DNA of 64,000 nt from Prinia subflava (Eukaryota; Chordata; Aves; Passeriformes; Cisticolidae). This document shows positions 51,234 through 63,890 of the stretch, one piece after another (position 1 is the stretch's first letter; every line of letters begins with the position of its first letter). Where the stretch lies: contig NC_086248.1 of the NCBI RefSeq assembly GCF_021018805.1, positions 23,382,922-23,446,921 of the forward strand, written 5' to 3'. The notes beneath the pieces were generated by a model. The model ran no database searches and was not told the origin of the DNA. It worked only from the letters and a program-made list of their open reading frames with translations. Both the position numbers and the translations under genes were made by a program.

Positions 51234-53539
51234 GCCATTTTATGTAACAGCCAAATGTGCTTACATGTAGTTCTTCCTATTCTCAGCTGACTGTTACCAG
51301 TGGGTATAACCAGAAGGCAACGTTCCTATGTTAGTGTGAGTTTTTTCAGCTGTGGAATGAAATTTTACTCTGACATGACTAAATTTCTTTGTAATAGCTA
51401 AGAATAACATTTAATTATACATCAAAAATAAATGCAAACTGCTTAATTCATTTGTAGGGAAATAACTGCTATTTTGGAGAGCCTAATTACATGAAGTATT
51501 GGATCTCTCTTGCTGTTTAAGTACCAGGAATATAATTGACACAGTGCAGCAAACAAACAGGATGTTTATTTTGAACCTTATTCTCTATGTTAATATTTTT
51601 TTTCTCCTTGCCATTAATTTATAAAGTTTTGAAACTGTAATTTGCTGATGTATTTGGCATTGGGAGTATCACATGCTATTTCTAAATATGCACTGATATT
51701 AACTTGAAATATTTCTTCATTAAAATAAGAAGAGCCAATGCTCATTCAACTTTTCTGTCCTGTCTGCTTGTTCAATTTTTTCTGCCCTTTCATGTTTGTA
51801 ATTTGGAACTGTTTAAACAAAGGTACAAGTGTGGTTTTAAGTCCTCAATGGAAGGACTTGTGTGAGAAGCAGGCAACTGAAAGAAAACAACTTTGTCTTT
51901 TTTTCCCACGCAGCCAGAAATGTGTTGGAATTGATCTGTGCTTGTTTCAATGTAACACACCACCAGGTCAGTCAAATTGCAATAGCTTCTCGCCCTTGAA
52001 CACCTACACCATTAGCTGCTCATTAATTATGTTCATTAGCATGTAGGACCAGCTTCTGTCCAGGAATTGGCCTCAGTGGCAATAGGCCTTGGCCTGATAG
52101 CACTGGCTGAGCGTGGACAGACCCAGGGGCAGGGAGGTACTGCAAATACCTGCAGCATACCTTGGTAGCAATGTCACCAAAGTTGTAGTGATGTGTTAAA
52201 TCTCAGAAGGACCTTTATGTTCAAAAACTGCCTTTGCCAGCTGTATCAATGCCTCTGATAAGAGCTGTTTTCCTCACACAAGTACCACTGTATGCACAAG
52301 CTGTGTTTAAAACTTGCAAGACCACCACTAAATGCTAGTTCTACAATGGCATCCTTGTGTTTACTTTTGGGGAAGGAATTCAGCTAAGTAAGCATTAACT
52401 TACTTGACGGAGAACGCAAATGTGAAGTGACAAAACATTGTGTGATACTGGAGCAAAGAAATGACTGAGGGGGACACGAGGGGCTCCACCCAGATGCAGT
52501 CCTTTGCTAACTCCTCTGCAGCATTTTACTGTAATACTTGTTTTTTCCTCCTTTCAGTCAAATGTAGCATACCTGTAAAACTACTTTTAGTACTTAAAAG
52601 TTGGCCCCTGATTATTTTTGGTATTTTATCATGCAGAAAATCTATATACTTACTTCAAGGGAGAGAGAGGTAACTATTTTGTGTTGGGATAATGAAGAGG
52701 ACCATGAGCAGGTTTGGGATTTTTGGCTTAATGTTAAAAGTGAAAAAAGATACTTTTCCCGGTACCACCTCCAAGTAAAAAAAACCCAATGGCAGAAATC
52801 TCAACTATGCAGTAGAAAACCAGCTAACAGGTTCAGGATCTTGGCAACTGCTTTATAAATGCTTTTCCATTCTAAATATGGAAACCAGAGTTTGGTCCTC
52901 ACCTGCAATTCTAGGTCACTTTTTAACAGAGTGGCTCTGGTGGCAGGGCTTGGGGTTTCCTTGTCCTCATTTTCATGTTCTTGCCTGTCTCGTCAGTTTG
53001 GAGCTCTGTGGTTCCAGTGTGCTACACAATTTGCTGAGCATAAGACAAAAGAAGAAATTGTTACTTTAGTTTGTATAATGGCAGAAGTCACACAAGTAAA
53101 ACACAGCATGTCCAGAGAAGGAAAAGCAACAATAATCTGAAACAAAGATTAGAAACATCAGCTCCAGTCAGGTATGACCACATCTGATTTATTCCAGGGA
53201 AAAATTGTTTTCTGTGTGAGGTCCAGTTTCCCTGTCAGCATGGTGAATATTTCTCCCACCTGTCCAGGTTCAGTCCCGATCTGCAGCCTTACCCTAGGCT
53301 GACTGCGGTCTCTTTTTCTAATGACTTCTTCAAAACTTTTCAGACTGATGCGAATCACGGATTTACTTCATTCTTCTGGAACCGAAGAGATTCCCTATTT
53401 GTTTTCAGCCTGATAAACCAGTGACAGACCACTGCCACCCACCTCCTAATATGTTCTCCTCTAGAGGACTGGCATTTGGTGGGCAGATGCCAGAGGAAAG
53501 GCAGGGGTCCATTGCTGGTGGGCTGGAAGGAGGCGTTGC

Positions 53540-53662
53540 TGTTCAAAAAGGGGATATTGAGCTCTGAGCTACTTGGTCTAGTGGAACGTGTCCCTGCTCA
53601 TGGTAGGTGGCCTGAAACTAGATGGTCTTTAAGGTTCCTTCCAAACAAACTACTCTGTGAGG
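53540..53662 (+). mobile_element. CR1 LINE 3'-end fragment
   Basis: CTTGGTCTAGTGGAACGTGT, then CCCTGCTCATGGTAGGTGGC, GATGGTCTTTAAGGTTCC and TTCCAAACAAACTACTCTGT match the CR1 3' region (ctggtctagtgg...gtgtccctgcccatgg...gatgatctttaaggtcccttccaa). Moderately diverged; the 5' boundary is uncertain. Confidence 0.85.
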
Positions 53663-56600
53663 TCTGTGTTAGACATCCGAGATGGATCTCCCTTCCTCCT
53701 GCCTGTGCCAGAGTCTGATCCTTCACTGACTGGCACTTGGCATGGCTTTGAGTAAAAGCAAAGGCCAGACATTCCCCTGAAAAACAGTGACTTGTTCCTG
53801 GTCATATTTGTGATGTGAAAGCTCCATTAGCTAGGCTTGTACAAACTATTCCACAGCCTTTTATCTTCTGTGGGAACTCCGTTTTCGAAGGACATTTTGA
53901 TGCCTTTGTTTGTATTCCCTGTGTGACTAATTCAAACCAGAGCCATTTCAACCTGTTTGCCTGACAGGCCCAGAGAACCTACAGAGGATGCAGATGTTCA
54001 GGGGCAGAAGTTGCCTCCAGTTTTCTGGCTGTGCAGTGACAGAGCTGCTGATCAGAACTGCCGGGGTCCCCACAAAACCTCTGCAGAACACAGGCCCCTC
54101 AAATCCCTGTCCCACCATCACAACCTGTGAGAGGCATCACCATAGGCTGCCAGTACAGAGTGGTAGGTCCTAAAACCCACTTGGCTTGTTTGTAAAGTAT
54201 CCGGGATGTGGTGTTCTCTCTGTAGGGTGGGCTGGGCTTCATTGGTGCTTTGAAGCATGGATGAGCTCTGAGTTGCATCAAAGGGGCATTTAGGGCATCA
54301 AAGCCCAGTCACTGGGATGTGCAGTAGGAGATACAGTCTCAACAACTCCTGGCCTAAGAAAGACCAGAGATATTTTACTTTTCTCACCATTCCATGCCCT
54401 CAGGGAGTCCCCAGTGCTGCTTTTCAGCAGGCTAGGTTTGAAAAGATTTGAAGATCTATAGGGCCAGCATGACTATCTGATGCCAAAGGCATTGGCTGGG
54501 TTCCTGGATGTCTGCATTCAGCTTTGGTCCTGGGCATTTCTGAACAGCCCTAGGAATAAGGTGGAACCAGACATGGCCACAGCTCAAACCAATCTGCAGG
54601 CAGAGGTTACAGAGAGAGGAATAGGGGAAGGGTTCCACCCTAAAGTGCCATATTTTTGAAGTGCCTTTCCGTGTTTGGAGTGAGTCCGGCACACCATGGG
54701 CACCAGCAGATCTGCAGTTGTTGTGTCCCACACTCCACTCCTCCTTCCCTGTCTTCTTCAGGGACACCCGCAAAGGCTGAAATTGCCAAAGCAGTTTTGA
54801 ATTTCTGGATATAACCAGACCCTGGCCTTATTTAGCTCTGCAATTGCTTCATCCAGTTGGGACCACAATGGAAACAATTTAATTTCAAGTTGGCCAATAT
54901 AGGAGAGGTGACACTGTAATGATCCCAAAAGGTATCAAATGCTGTACAGCTTCAAACACAAATAGAAGAATATGCAGATTTCTCAAGGCTGAAACCTGAA
55001 CTAGAGGTATTAAGTTAAATTACTTTTCATGGTGTATGCATTACAGTCACTGGTCAAGGCTGTCATGGTTTAGCAGGCATTTGCATCTCCTATAGTGTCC
55101 ATTGCGCTTCTGGCAGAAACACTGTAGGTCCAGAAAATGGCATTGCCTTTATGCTAGTTTGTACCCAAGTCCTATAAAGTCTTGCATGATAAACTGCCTA
55201 TAAAATTTTGCCTCTAATCTATATAAGCTATGAGTATTTTTTGGCTTCTATAAGCTATGAAGCCTTCACTTTTTCTCACATGAGGTATAAAAAGTTGGTT
55301 TGACATCAGGAGGCTTTAATAAATTTCTGTTTATCACAAAGGATTGTATTAGTATGGTCACATACTGAGAAATGTTAAAAAGACTTTAAAAACACACAAT
55401 GTTTTTATAGCCAGGGGAGATAAATCAAAATGCAGAAATACTTCTTTCTGTAATGCCACACTTTTAGCTAGGGCTTAGTTGTAGTCATAGGTGAATAACC
55501 TGGTTCATGCAGCTGTTTAAAGACAGAGAAATAGAAGTTGCTGGAGAAATGGTATATTTATTGTCCAGAAAAGGAAAGGTATTCCAAAGAGCTGAAAAAT
55601 AACTCTTCATAACCCATAGCAGTACTGCTGGCACAGGATATGGTATTGTTTTCTAAGTTTAAACAGTAATAAGAGATTGTGCGTACGTATCCCGACACTG
55701 TCAATTGTATTCCTGACAAAATCACAAGAGATTCAAGAGGTGTCAATGCTTAGAACACATCCCCTTTTGCACTGGAAATGCCAAGTGGCTGCTGTCACTA
55801 GCTCATCCTGTGTATCCCTTTGGAATGCTGGCTGCTGCTGTCACAGCCAGTTTAAAACTAACAATTATTCTTGGCAGTGCAAAGGCATATGAAAGCAGAG
55901 GTGTGAACAGGGACATGTGCCATCACCAGGGATGCTGGGCACTGCGATAAAGCCTGGGCACCCCATCAATTAGCCCTGCAGAAACCAGGAGTGGGAACTC
56001 AGGCCAACACGGAGCTGCAGTCACGGTGACACAACCACGTGCCTGTTTGAAGGGTGGGTCTCAGCACAAGGGTGGGCAGTGGCAGCACCACAGAGGTTAC
56101 ACCACGTGCCTGGCAGAGGCAGTGTCTCCAGGGGCCACAGCAGGCTCAGCTGAAGTAACAGAGAGTTCATATTCCTTTTTTAACAGTAGAACAAATTTGA
56201 AGTTTAAAAAAAAGTCCTCTCCAAATTATATGACATCCCGGAAAGGAAGGAGACCTCCTGAACCCGCCATGTTTGGAGTAATTTTGAGATCAAATGATGC
56301 CATAAAATAATTGAATAATGGTCTGCCAGGCTGCAGGTTCTCATCCCTCTCTTCTTTGTCAGCTCAGGTCAAATCTTTCCACATGCAGTTATAAGCTTCC
56401 CTTATTCCTTAGATGACTGACCTAAATTAAGCCTAGTTTGCAGAAGAATTTAGGACTTGCAGATGCTGGAGAAGGCAACACATAAAGAACATGCACACAT
56501 CACTATATCTGGTACAATGTACTTCTTGGATTGAATAATCTGGAAATACTTCCAGGCTCTGGTTTTCTGTTTGTAATATGGTGGCAGTGCTCTTGCATTT

Positions 56601-57062
56601 TAGAGGTGTTCAACAAACACTTCATTTTGTGAAGTTTTTGTGCTTTTTTATAATATTCACCGTGATGGTATCAGAAAGAAATGTATGATTCTGTCCTCAC
56701 AGCCAGGTTTATTTACCAAAAAGTCAGTGATGGATGGGAAGACCATCTGAGTGAGCTCAAGTGTTCTTAAATGAGCTCAGAATAACATGCAGAGAGGCCA
56801 AAATGAGATCTTTCACATCCTTTTCCCACACACCACTTCCCAGTTGCCTCCATGTTTTGTTGTGCTTCAGTCTCCTCTTCATCCCCTCAGTGATGGAGAT
56901 TTCCACCTCAGTGTTCACACACTTCAGGTTCCCCCAGCTCTCTGCCAGGATTGCTTTTGTCCATTCCAAGTCTACTTTTCCAAATTATCTCCTTCTCTTG
57001 CATGTCTCACCCCCTCTAGATGCAGTTCAACTGATGTCCTTCATGTAGACTGGAAACAGTTT

Positions 57063-57084
57063 AAAAAAAAAAAAAAAAAAAAAA
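57063..57084 (+). repeat. 22-bp A tract
   Basis: A pure A run followed by CCAAAAAAACAAAC. No attached retroposon is recognised. Confidence 0.85.
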
Positions 57085-57620
57085 CCAAAAAAACAAACTA
57101 AAAATCTGTACTTTCAAGTATCTGGATTTAAAGCTGCTTTGGCCTGAAGCACTTAGGAATTGCAAGTTCTAGGGAAGTCCCACTCCAGGCCCTGGAGCAT
57201 GTCCCATGCTCATGAACTCACCAGAGAACAAAGCCTGCAATGTCTAGCTGGCCTCTGGCAAGCACATGTGAACTGCAGCTGGCTTGGTTTTTATCCAAAG
57301 CTCTAGGAATTGGCCAAATTTTCACTGAGAGTATAAAAAATCCATCTCAACAGTAAGGTTAAATTTTGTCCAGTTCCAAGTCCTTCTTGCAATAAGAAAA
57401 AAAAAGCACCACTGCTTTTCAAGGATTTCCAGACTACTCAGTGGGGAAAGGGGGTTTTTATTTGTCTTCAATCTGGCCATGATTAGGTCAAGAAAAAAAA
57501 GGTGCTCTCGGAAACATGAACTGTTTTGTTCAGTTTTTGGCTGAAACTTTTGAAGAAAACCTTCAACACATACCTGGCAAGCAAAGTGTGGCTTAAATAT
57601 TTGCTAATTGGGCAAAAGTA

Positions 57621-57644
57621 ATATATATAAAATTTTATATATAT
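57621..57644. repeat. 24-bp perfect AT palindrome
   Basis: (AT)4 AAAA TTTT (AT)4, perfectly self-complementary and able to extrude as a cruciform. It probably grew from a simple TA repeat. Confidence 0.85.
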
Positions 57645-59050
57645 AAATTATAAATAAATCCAGGACTGAGAAGGCAAGATACATTGGGCAGTCCAAAACT
57701 TAGGTTGCACTATCAGCCATGTATATAAGCTTACATCTTTCCCTCCCTCAGCCTCAAACTCTGAGAAAATTTGGACTCAAGGATCGATGTGGGACTGGTT
57801 GTGGTTTGGATCAGTCTTTGTTTTTAACTGGATGTCTTCAGTGAATCCATTTTATGGCTGCACATATCTCAGATTTGCTTTCCATGTAATGAAGTTTGGC
57901 TACTTGAGCCAAACCTAGTAATATGCCTAGGAAGCTTGGCTATACAAAAGAGGTTACAAAGGTTTAACTAAACCAAAGGGCTGAAGCAGAGAGTAGTTAA
58001 GTTGTGCGGAATATCTACATGTTTTGTTTCCTCGTGTAAGCAAATACTGTGTTTTGTTCACTGAGTATCAGTTTCTAACACCATTCCTAAGTGTACCTTC
58101 ATCATCCAGGACTGACATGTCTCAAATGCTTGGAATCAGTCCTGCCACCCAGGTGGAGTCAGTGTTGCTATATCCAAACTCGCTGGCTTATATTTCTACC
58201 TTCTGCCTGGAAGAATTTTGACAATTTGATTATCAAATGCATTAGAAACATGAGACTTTAAGGCTGAAGGAAAGAATGCAGGCTTTAATTGAAAAGTGAA
58301 GTGATTCCTGTCATGAAGAGGACCATACAGCACAGAGTTCTTCAGTCATACAGTATGTCTGTACTATATATTAGCAATAGCCACATATTTTGGATGTTCA
58401 GGCTCATGGGGTTCATTTTTGGGAGTTTCAGCATCCTCATGAGCCCTGCAGACAAGCTGGCCTGCCAGGGCAGCTGGAGTTTGCATCTTCATGCTGTGTG
58501 AGCTGGTTGTGAGAGGCAGAGCTGTAAGACCCTAGCACTCTGCCAAGCCTCATATCCTTTTCTGTTCTGGATCCAAGAGTTCCTCTTACACCACCTGCCA
58601 CCTCAGTGACTCTGTTGACTTTGCACAGGAACAGAGCCAAGGAGCAGCTTCAGACAAATAGCAGAGATCTCGGTCAAGAGGCAAGTATGAGCCAAGAGGC
58701 TTGTGTTTGCTAAGATGTAATTTGTTCACAGCAGCAGCAGCTCAGCCAGCATCTTGGATTAAACCTCGGAATTTGGGCCCAGCTGACACATGCAGTGTGG
58801 ATGCTGTCTTACACATTGCCTGACACGAGCCTCCCCTTGCTCATATCCACTCCCAAGGCACTCAGCCACCACTGCCCTGTGAGGCTCCATCCTCTGTGTA
58901 TTTTGCCTTTTTTATTTCTGCTGTCATCACTGACTAAACATCAGCCCTGAGCACTGGGGTACCAGTTGCTTTTTTCCCTCAAAATAAACTCAAACTCACC
59001 TGTCCTCTCAGCAAGCCACAGTCACCAGTGGGTGACACTCCATCCCTGCT

Positions 59051-60500
59051 AGCTCAGTCTCTGTTGGAGGCAGGAGCCTGGGGCTGAATGCCCCATCGTA
59101 GCCTGCTTTCCATCCCCAGTAAGCCTGCAGTGACACAGGCCAGCTGAGCTTTTGGAAACACCTCACACCTCATTCCTGCCCTGGGAGAAGCCTTACACTG
59201 AGCTGCGCAGGAGGACCAGAGCGCTGTGGCAGTTTGTGAGCGGGGCCTGGAGCTGTGAGGGGTGGTTTTATCCAGCAGCACGCACTCGCTGGTGCCAAGC
59301 GCACTCCAGGACTGTGGCCGTGTGCCTGCTGGCACTGCCCTGGCACTGGCCAGCGCATGCCTCTCGTGCCCACAGGAGCCCACCAGCACACAGGGAATTG
59401 TGTGGGTGTTTGGGCACGAGGACTGGTAGCTTTTTCTCTCCGTTATCTAGCGTTTTCCCCACATTACCCACAAATACAGAAGGGACACGTCGGTTTTCAT
59501 TGCAGTGAAGAAGTCAATCCCAGATCTTTCTGTGTGGTTTAGAATAAAGGTTCAAACCTGAGCTGCCCTGCACACACGGCTTTTGTGACAGTGGCTATCC
59601 TAAGGCAGGCACTTTCTGTAGGACAGATGTTCCCTCAGGAGCCCTGTGCCAGGGCGCTGGGCAGCCCGGGCTGTGGCGGACTTTTCCACCTGCTCTCTGC
59701 AGACAATCCTGCTTTGCCCACACGAGCCCCAGGAGCAGCCCCTGCTGAGAGCCGCCATCGGGAGACAGCGCCTGCGGGAAACCCGGCGGGAAGGGAAGGG
59801 AAGGGAAGGGAAGGGAAGGGAAGGGAAGGGAAGGGAAGGGAAGGGAAGGGAAGGGAAGGGAAGGGAAGGGAAGGGAAGGGAAGGGAAGGGAAGGGAAGGG
59901 AAGGGAAGGGAAGGGAAGGGAAGGGAAGGGAAGGGAAGGGAAGGGAAGGGAAGGGAAGGGAAGGGAAGGGAAGGGAAGGGAAGGGAAGGGAAGGGAAGGG
60001 AAGGGAAGGGAAGGGAAGGGAAGGGAAGGGAAGGGAAGGGAAGGGAAGGGAAGGGAAGGGAAGGGAAGGGAAGGGAAGGGAAGGGAAGGGAAGGGAAGGG
60101 AAGGGAAGGGAAGGGAAGGGAAGGGAAGGGAAGGGAAGGGAAGGGAAGGGAAGGGAAGGGAAGGGAAGGGAAGGGAAGGGAAGGGAAGGGAAGGGAAGGG
60201 GCACGGCCGACTCGGGAGGAGAGGGCAGCGGGCGCTCGAAGGCATCTCCAGCCCAGCGCTTGCCTTTACCACCATCTCGTGGCCAACCGGCAGATCCCAG
60301 CGCCGGGCCGCTCTCAGCATCGACAGCAAAGGGAAGGGGCAGGGAGCCGATCCCGCATTTTACAGTCAGCGCTGCCCCCGTGACCCCCGGCAGAGGAGAG
60401 GCCGGGAGCTCACTGAACGGGGTGGACCAAGGGCGAGGGAAAGCGGCCGCGGGTCCATTCCCAGGCGATGTGCCCAGCCCAGGACAGGTCATTCCCAGGT
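59051..60500. other. GC-rich interval around the AAGGG array
   Basis: The sequence is clearly richer in GC and CpG than the rest of the window, especially 59700-59790 and 60202-60480 (ACCCGGCGGG, GCACGGCCGACTCGGG, AGCGGCCGCGGGTCC). No coding exon is recognisable. The long open frames here (up to about 310 codons on either strand) exist because a 5-bp repeat lacking stops is read through in several frames. A CpG island of an unseen gene or a subtelomere-like GC-rich patch are both possible. Confidence 0.6.
59788..60201 (+). repeat. (AAGGG)n pentanucleotide array, 82 perfect units
   Basis: From 59791 to 60200 there are 410 bp of AAGGG with no substitution or indel, flanked by GGG at one end and G at the other. 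The strand asymmetry (pure purine on +) gives strong quadruplex and triplex potential. Length in the assembly may be a minimum, since such arrays collapse or are truncated easily. Confidence 0.98.
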
Positions 60501-61229
60501 GATGTGCAATACCTGCCCAGACCTGGACAGGCCCGAAAAGATCTGACAGACCTGAGCCCATCTGCACTCACCAGGCCCACAGAACCTGAGTCAGAGACAT
60601 GCCTTCCAAGGAGCCCTCAGTTCTGAGGGGTGCTGAAGGAGGACGTGGTATTTCTCCTCCAACACAGACATAAATAGGGTCTTCAGGCAGGAAGAAAAGA
60701 TCGTGCCTGGTCCTTTTTCTGTGGGATGGTCAAATAAACAAAACCAGTGACAATAGCAAGACAGGTTCACAGGAGAAACCAAGAAAATCAGCTTAAAAAC
60801 CAGAATTTCACAGAAGGGCAGAAAAGGAAGAGAACTGCCAAAGCGATGGAGAAGATTTATGATTTCCTACTGAAAATATGTGAAGCAGTTTTGAGCTTCA
60901 GTTTAGCAGCTTTTAGAAACCAGTGACAGTAACAAGCCTTAATGCACCATGCATTTATGTAGGAAGCTCACTGAATGCACCACGGACTAATTTCTACGTT
61001 TGAGATTTTCTCTGGCCTGGTGATGAATCAGAAGTGGTCTTGGGGATGTGGGTGTGCAGGTCAGTGAGCTGCAATCTGTGCAGGGGCTGAGGACCAAGGC
61101 AAGGCAAACCCAGTGATGCTTACTGAGCATCCTCAGAAAACACAGTATCCGAGCAAACACTGCCTGTGGCACATGTGGTTTACCCATGCAGAGCCTAGTT
61201 AGCTGGGCCTCAGGTCGATGCATTGACTA

Positions 61230-61348
61230 ACCAGAACATTTTGGGTTGGAAAGGTTTCACAAAAATCATTGAGTCCAACTCTTAAGAGAATGGCCCACAC
61301 AGGAACTTTGTCATTATGAGCACGATACTCTGACCCAATGAACCAATG
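61230..61348 (-). mobile_element. tRNA-Ile-derived SINE with CR1-like tail, second copy (TguSINE1-like)
   Basis: On the minus strand the head reads TTGGGTCAGAGTATCGTGCT, then CATAATGACAAAG, aligning with tRNA-Ile (TTGGTTAGAGCGTGGTGCTAATAACGCCAAG). It continues TGTGGGCCATTCTCTTAAGA GTTGGACTCAATGA, the same head-to-tail junction as the copy at 8.6 kb (TGGGTATTCACTTAAGAGGTGGACT). The CR1-like tail ends in TTTCCAACCCAAAATGTTCTGG. The B-box part of the head is deleted, so this copy should be transcriptionally dead. Confidence 0.75.
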
Positions 61349-61833
61349 TCACAGAACAAAATACTTCCCCCCTTGCTCCCCCCATCTCCTACTTTGCTAC
61401 AAAAACCAGAGAGAAGAGAGATCCCTGTATTGTGACTTCCATCTCCTTCAGAAAAAAAGCCTTTTTCATCTCATTTTTGAGGGATCCCTAGTGTGGACTG
61501 TTTTGTCTTTGGATCCTGTTGCCAAGCCCTCTGCATTCCTTTGCTCAATTCTTGGCTGTCCCAGCTAGAAAAAGGGTGTCTGATTTAAATCTGTGGGTGG
61601 TGATCAGAAGGTCCCCAAGCTGTAGCTGTGCAGACAAAGATTTGGCTCTATCACTTGTCTCAGATAACTTGAGACATCCATGATATAAACAGCAAGAGCA
61701 GATCTGGACTTCCTTATAGCAGACAGAGGAGTATCTCTTTTTACTTCTCTATCTCTTGGGAAACAAATGCATATCCAGTGTTTCCTTCATCTGAACAATT
61801 TTAGATATTGATTCCAGGACAAGATGAAACAGA

Positions 61834-61930
61834 GCCTAGCCTGATTCATTATATTGACTATATGTCTGCAGGCTGTAAGGAGTGGCCAGCCTGAATCATT
61901 ATATTGACTGTTATATTGACTAAATGTCTG
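61834..61930 (+). repeat. Imperfect local duplication
   Basis: AGCCTGATTCATTATATTGA, followed by CTATATGTCTG, recurs about 50 bp later as AGCCTGAATCATTATATTGA, followed by CTGTTATATTGACTAAATGTCTG. The second copy has a small internal TTATATTGACT duplication of its own. Confidence 0.8.
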
Positions 61931-63827
61931 TATGGACAGCCCAGCCTGAGCAGCTCTGGCACAGACACCCGTGGTGGAGGTTGACTGCCTTGAGCCAGGG
62001 GGATGCTGGGCCCTGTCCCTCTGCCTCCCCTGGGGCATCAGAGACACCCCAGTGCCTGCAGCCCAGGGGGAAGGGCTGCGGGCAGTGTAGACACCCCTGG
62101 GCAGAGGGGTCCCCTCCTACCATCCTCTGCCCCTGGCCTGGGGCACAGAGGTTGACATGCAGTGCCAGCCTCTCAGTTAAAAACTGAGCTGCCAAAGCAA
62201 TGTGTGTGGTTTGGCTTGTGTGTCTTGAGGTCCTCTCACAGGTCCTCTCACCCCTTTCCTTTGGGGGTGGGCCTCAGGAGACATCTCCCCTCTTGTCAGG
62301 TCTGCTTTCTCTGCCTTCTTGTTTTCTTGATACCCAGCTGATATGGAGCTACTTGTTTTGTCCTGTGGACACTAACAGAAGCCGAGTTATATTTAGCAAT
62401 ATTCCCATACAAAAGATCAGTCTTGTTAGGCAATGTTGGATGTACTGCATCTAGTGAACTACATGGCTAAGTGCCATACTCTGATCCAGAAATTTCTATT
62501 GCTCAAGCAAACAGGAAGCCCAGAAAATGCAATTATGTGCCTTAGAAAAATCTAGGCCATTGGTAGATCTATTTCTAGCTTACTTCAGAAATTTCTAAAA
62601 TAGATTTCAAGGTAGTTAGTGGTGCACTTAGAGGATGATCGAGAAACAAACCTTGAAGCTTAACACCATTATTCACACTGAAAGTTGGCACAGTGAGATG
62701 GTTGGGGCTGTGGGGTCTGCACAGGTTCAGCTGTGACATCCCCATTGGGTTCAGAGTAAATTACTCCTATCTGGTTTTCAACAAACTTGCATTAAAGTCA
62801 CTGGACTGTTACAAGTTTTATTTCCCCTCTCAGGCAAGATCACTTGCTCTGTGGTGCTAATTATCTCCTAAGTGTTCCTGTTGTTTAACTCTCCATGCAG
62901 AGTGATGCATGATGAAAGCAGGGCTGTATTTTATTACATTATAATAGTGTTTCTCAAACTCCTGTAATGAAATACCTGCAGCACAGCCAGAATGTCCGAG
63001 GCATCCTGGTGTGTGGCATACCATATGCAGCTGTGTGGTTTTTTGTCTGTGCAGCCCACGGTCAGTGAGAACCAAAGAACAGAAAATGGAGGAATTGGTC
63101 TTGTCTCACATTAGAGGATTGGACTCTATGAGAGCAGAGCTTTTCAGACCTCCTTGGGGCCTGTCTTCTTGAGTGAACTGTGGAAGGACAGACAAACCAG
63201 TATTGCCTCTCTCAAAACTGGCCATCATTCTAACTTTTGTCCTTGCTAACATACTCACTGCAACTTACAACTTTCCTCACCTCCACAATGTACCATCTAG
63301 CACATGCTTTTACTGCTCAGAGAGAACATAACTCATATTGCCAACAGTTTGGTTTATATTTAGTTGTTATTAAAAGCTGGGGGAATCAAATAAAAGACAC
63401 TTATTGGCTCTGAGAAGCTCTGCTCTGCAGGCAGTCAGATGAGATGACCTTGAGAGCTCTCCCATTTCTGGTTGCTGCAGTAATCACTGCTGCTGGGAAA
63501 ATGAGCCTGAACAAGATGAATTCAGCACCCAATTTCATTACATTTTTCTGAGCTTGTGGGTTTTTTATGGAAAAGCACACTCCACATTCTCAGCTTTTTT
63601 ATTTCTCTGTTCAGTTGTCCTAACGGTTTCTATCATCCTTATTTCATGCAGTCTTCCCTCTTTTTGTTCCCTTCCTTGTGCTTTGTAGAACACTGCTCTC
63701 TTAACCAGACACACAGTGCATCTTTTTATGTGTCGTTTTCTTGTATGATTGCTACTTCTGTTACTTTGTCTTGGCCCTTCCCTCTTTTTTACTTCTCTTT
63801 ACTTTGAGATACTCTTTTCCCCTACGT

Positions 63828-63890
63828 TTTTTTGTTTGTTGTTGGTTTGTTGTTTTGTTTGTTTGTTTTTTGTTTTTTGTTTTTTTTATC
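63828..63890 (+). repeat. T/G-rich low-complexity tract
   Basis: TTTG and TTG units with T runs, on the + strand. Simple sequence; the cysteine- and phenylalanine-rich frame through it has no meaning. Confidence 0.8.

Larger units (their letters stand above)
50001..59050. other. Region downstream of AGPAT5 with no recognised gene
   Basis: No conserved protein is recognisable on either strand. Contents: further AATAAA hexamers (for example 51427), a 25-A tract at 51209-51233, a CR1 3' end at 53540-53662, an A tract at 57063-57084 and an AT palindrome at 57621-57644. Open frames of up to about 105 codons look random. Confidence 0.6.

Noticed and set aside
59585..60567. Open frames of 244-310 codons on both strands across the AAGGG array (GREGK and FPSLP repeats)
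   Set aside because: A pentanucleotide without stop codons is open in all frames of that strand. The encoded repeats are a translation artefact, and the flanks show no conserved protein.
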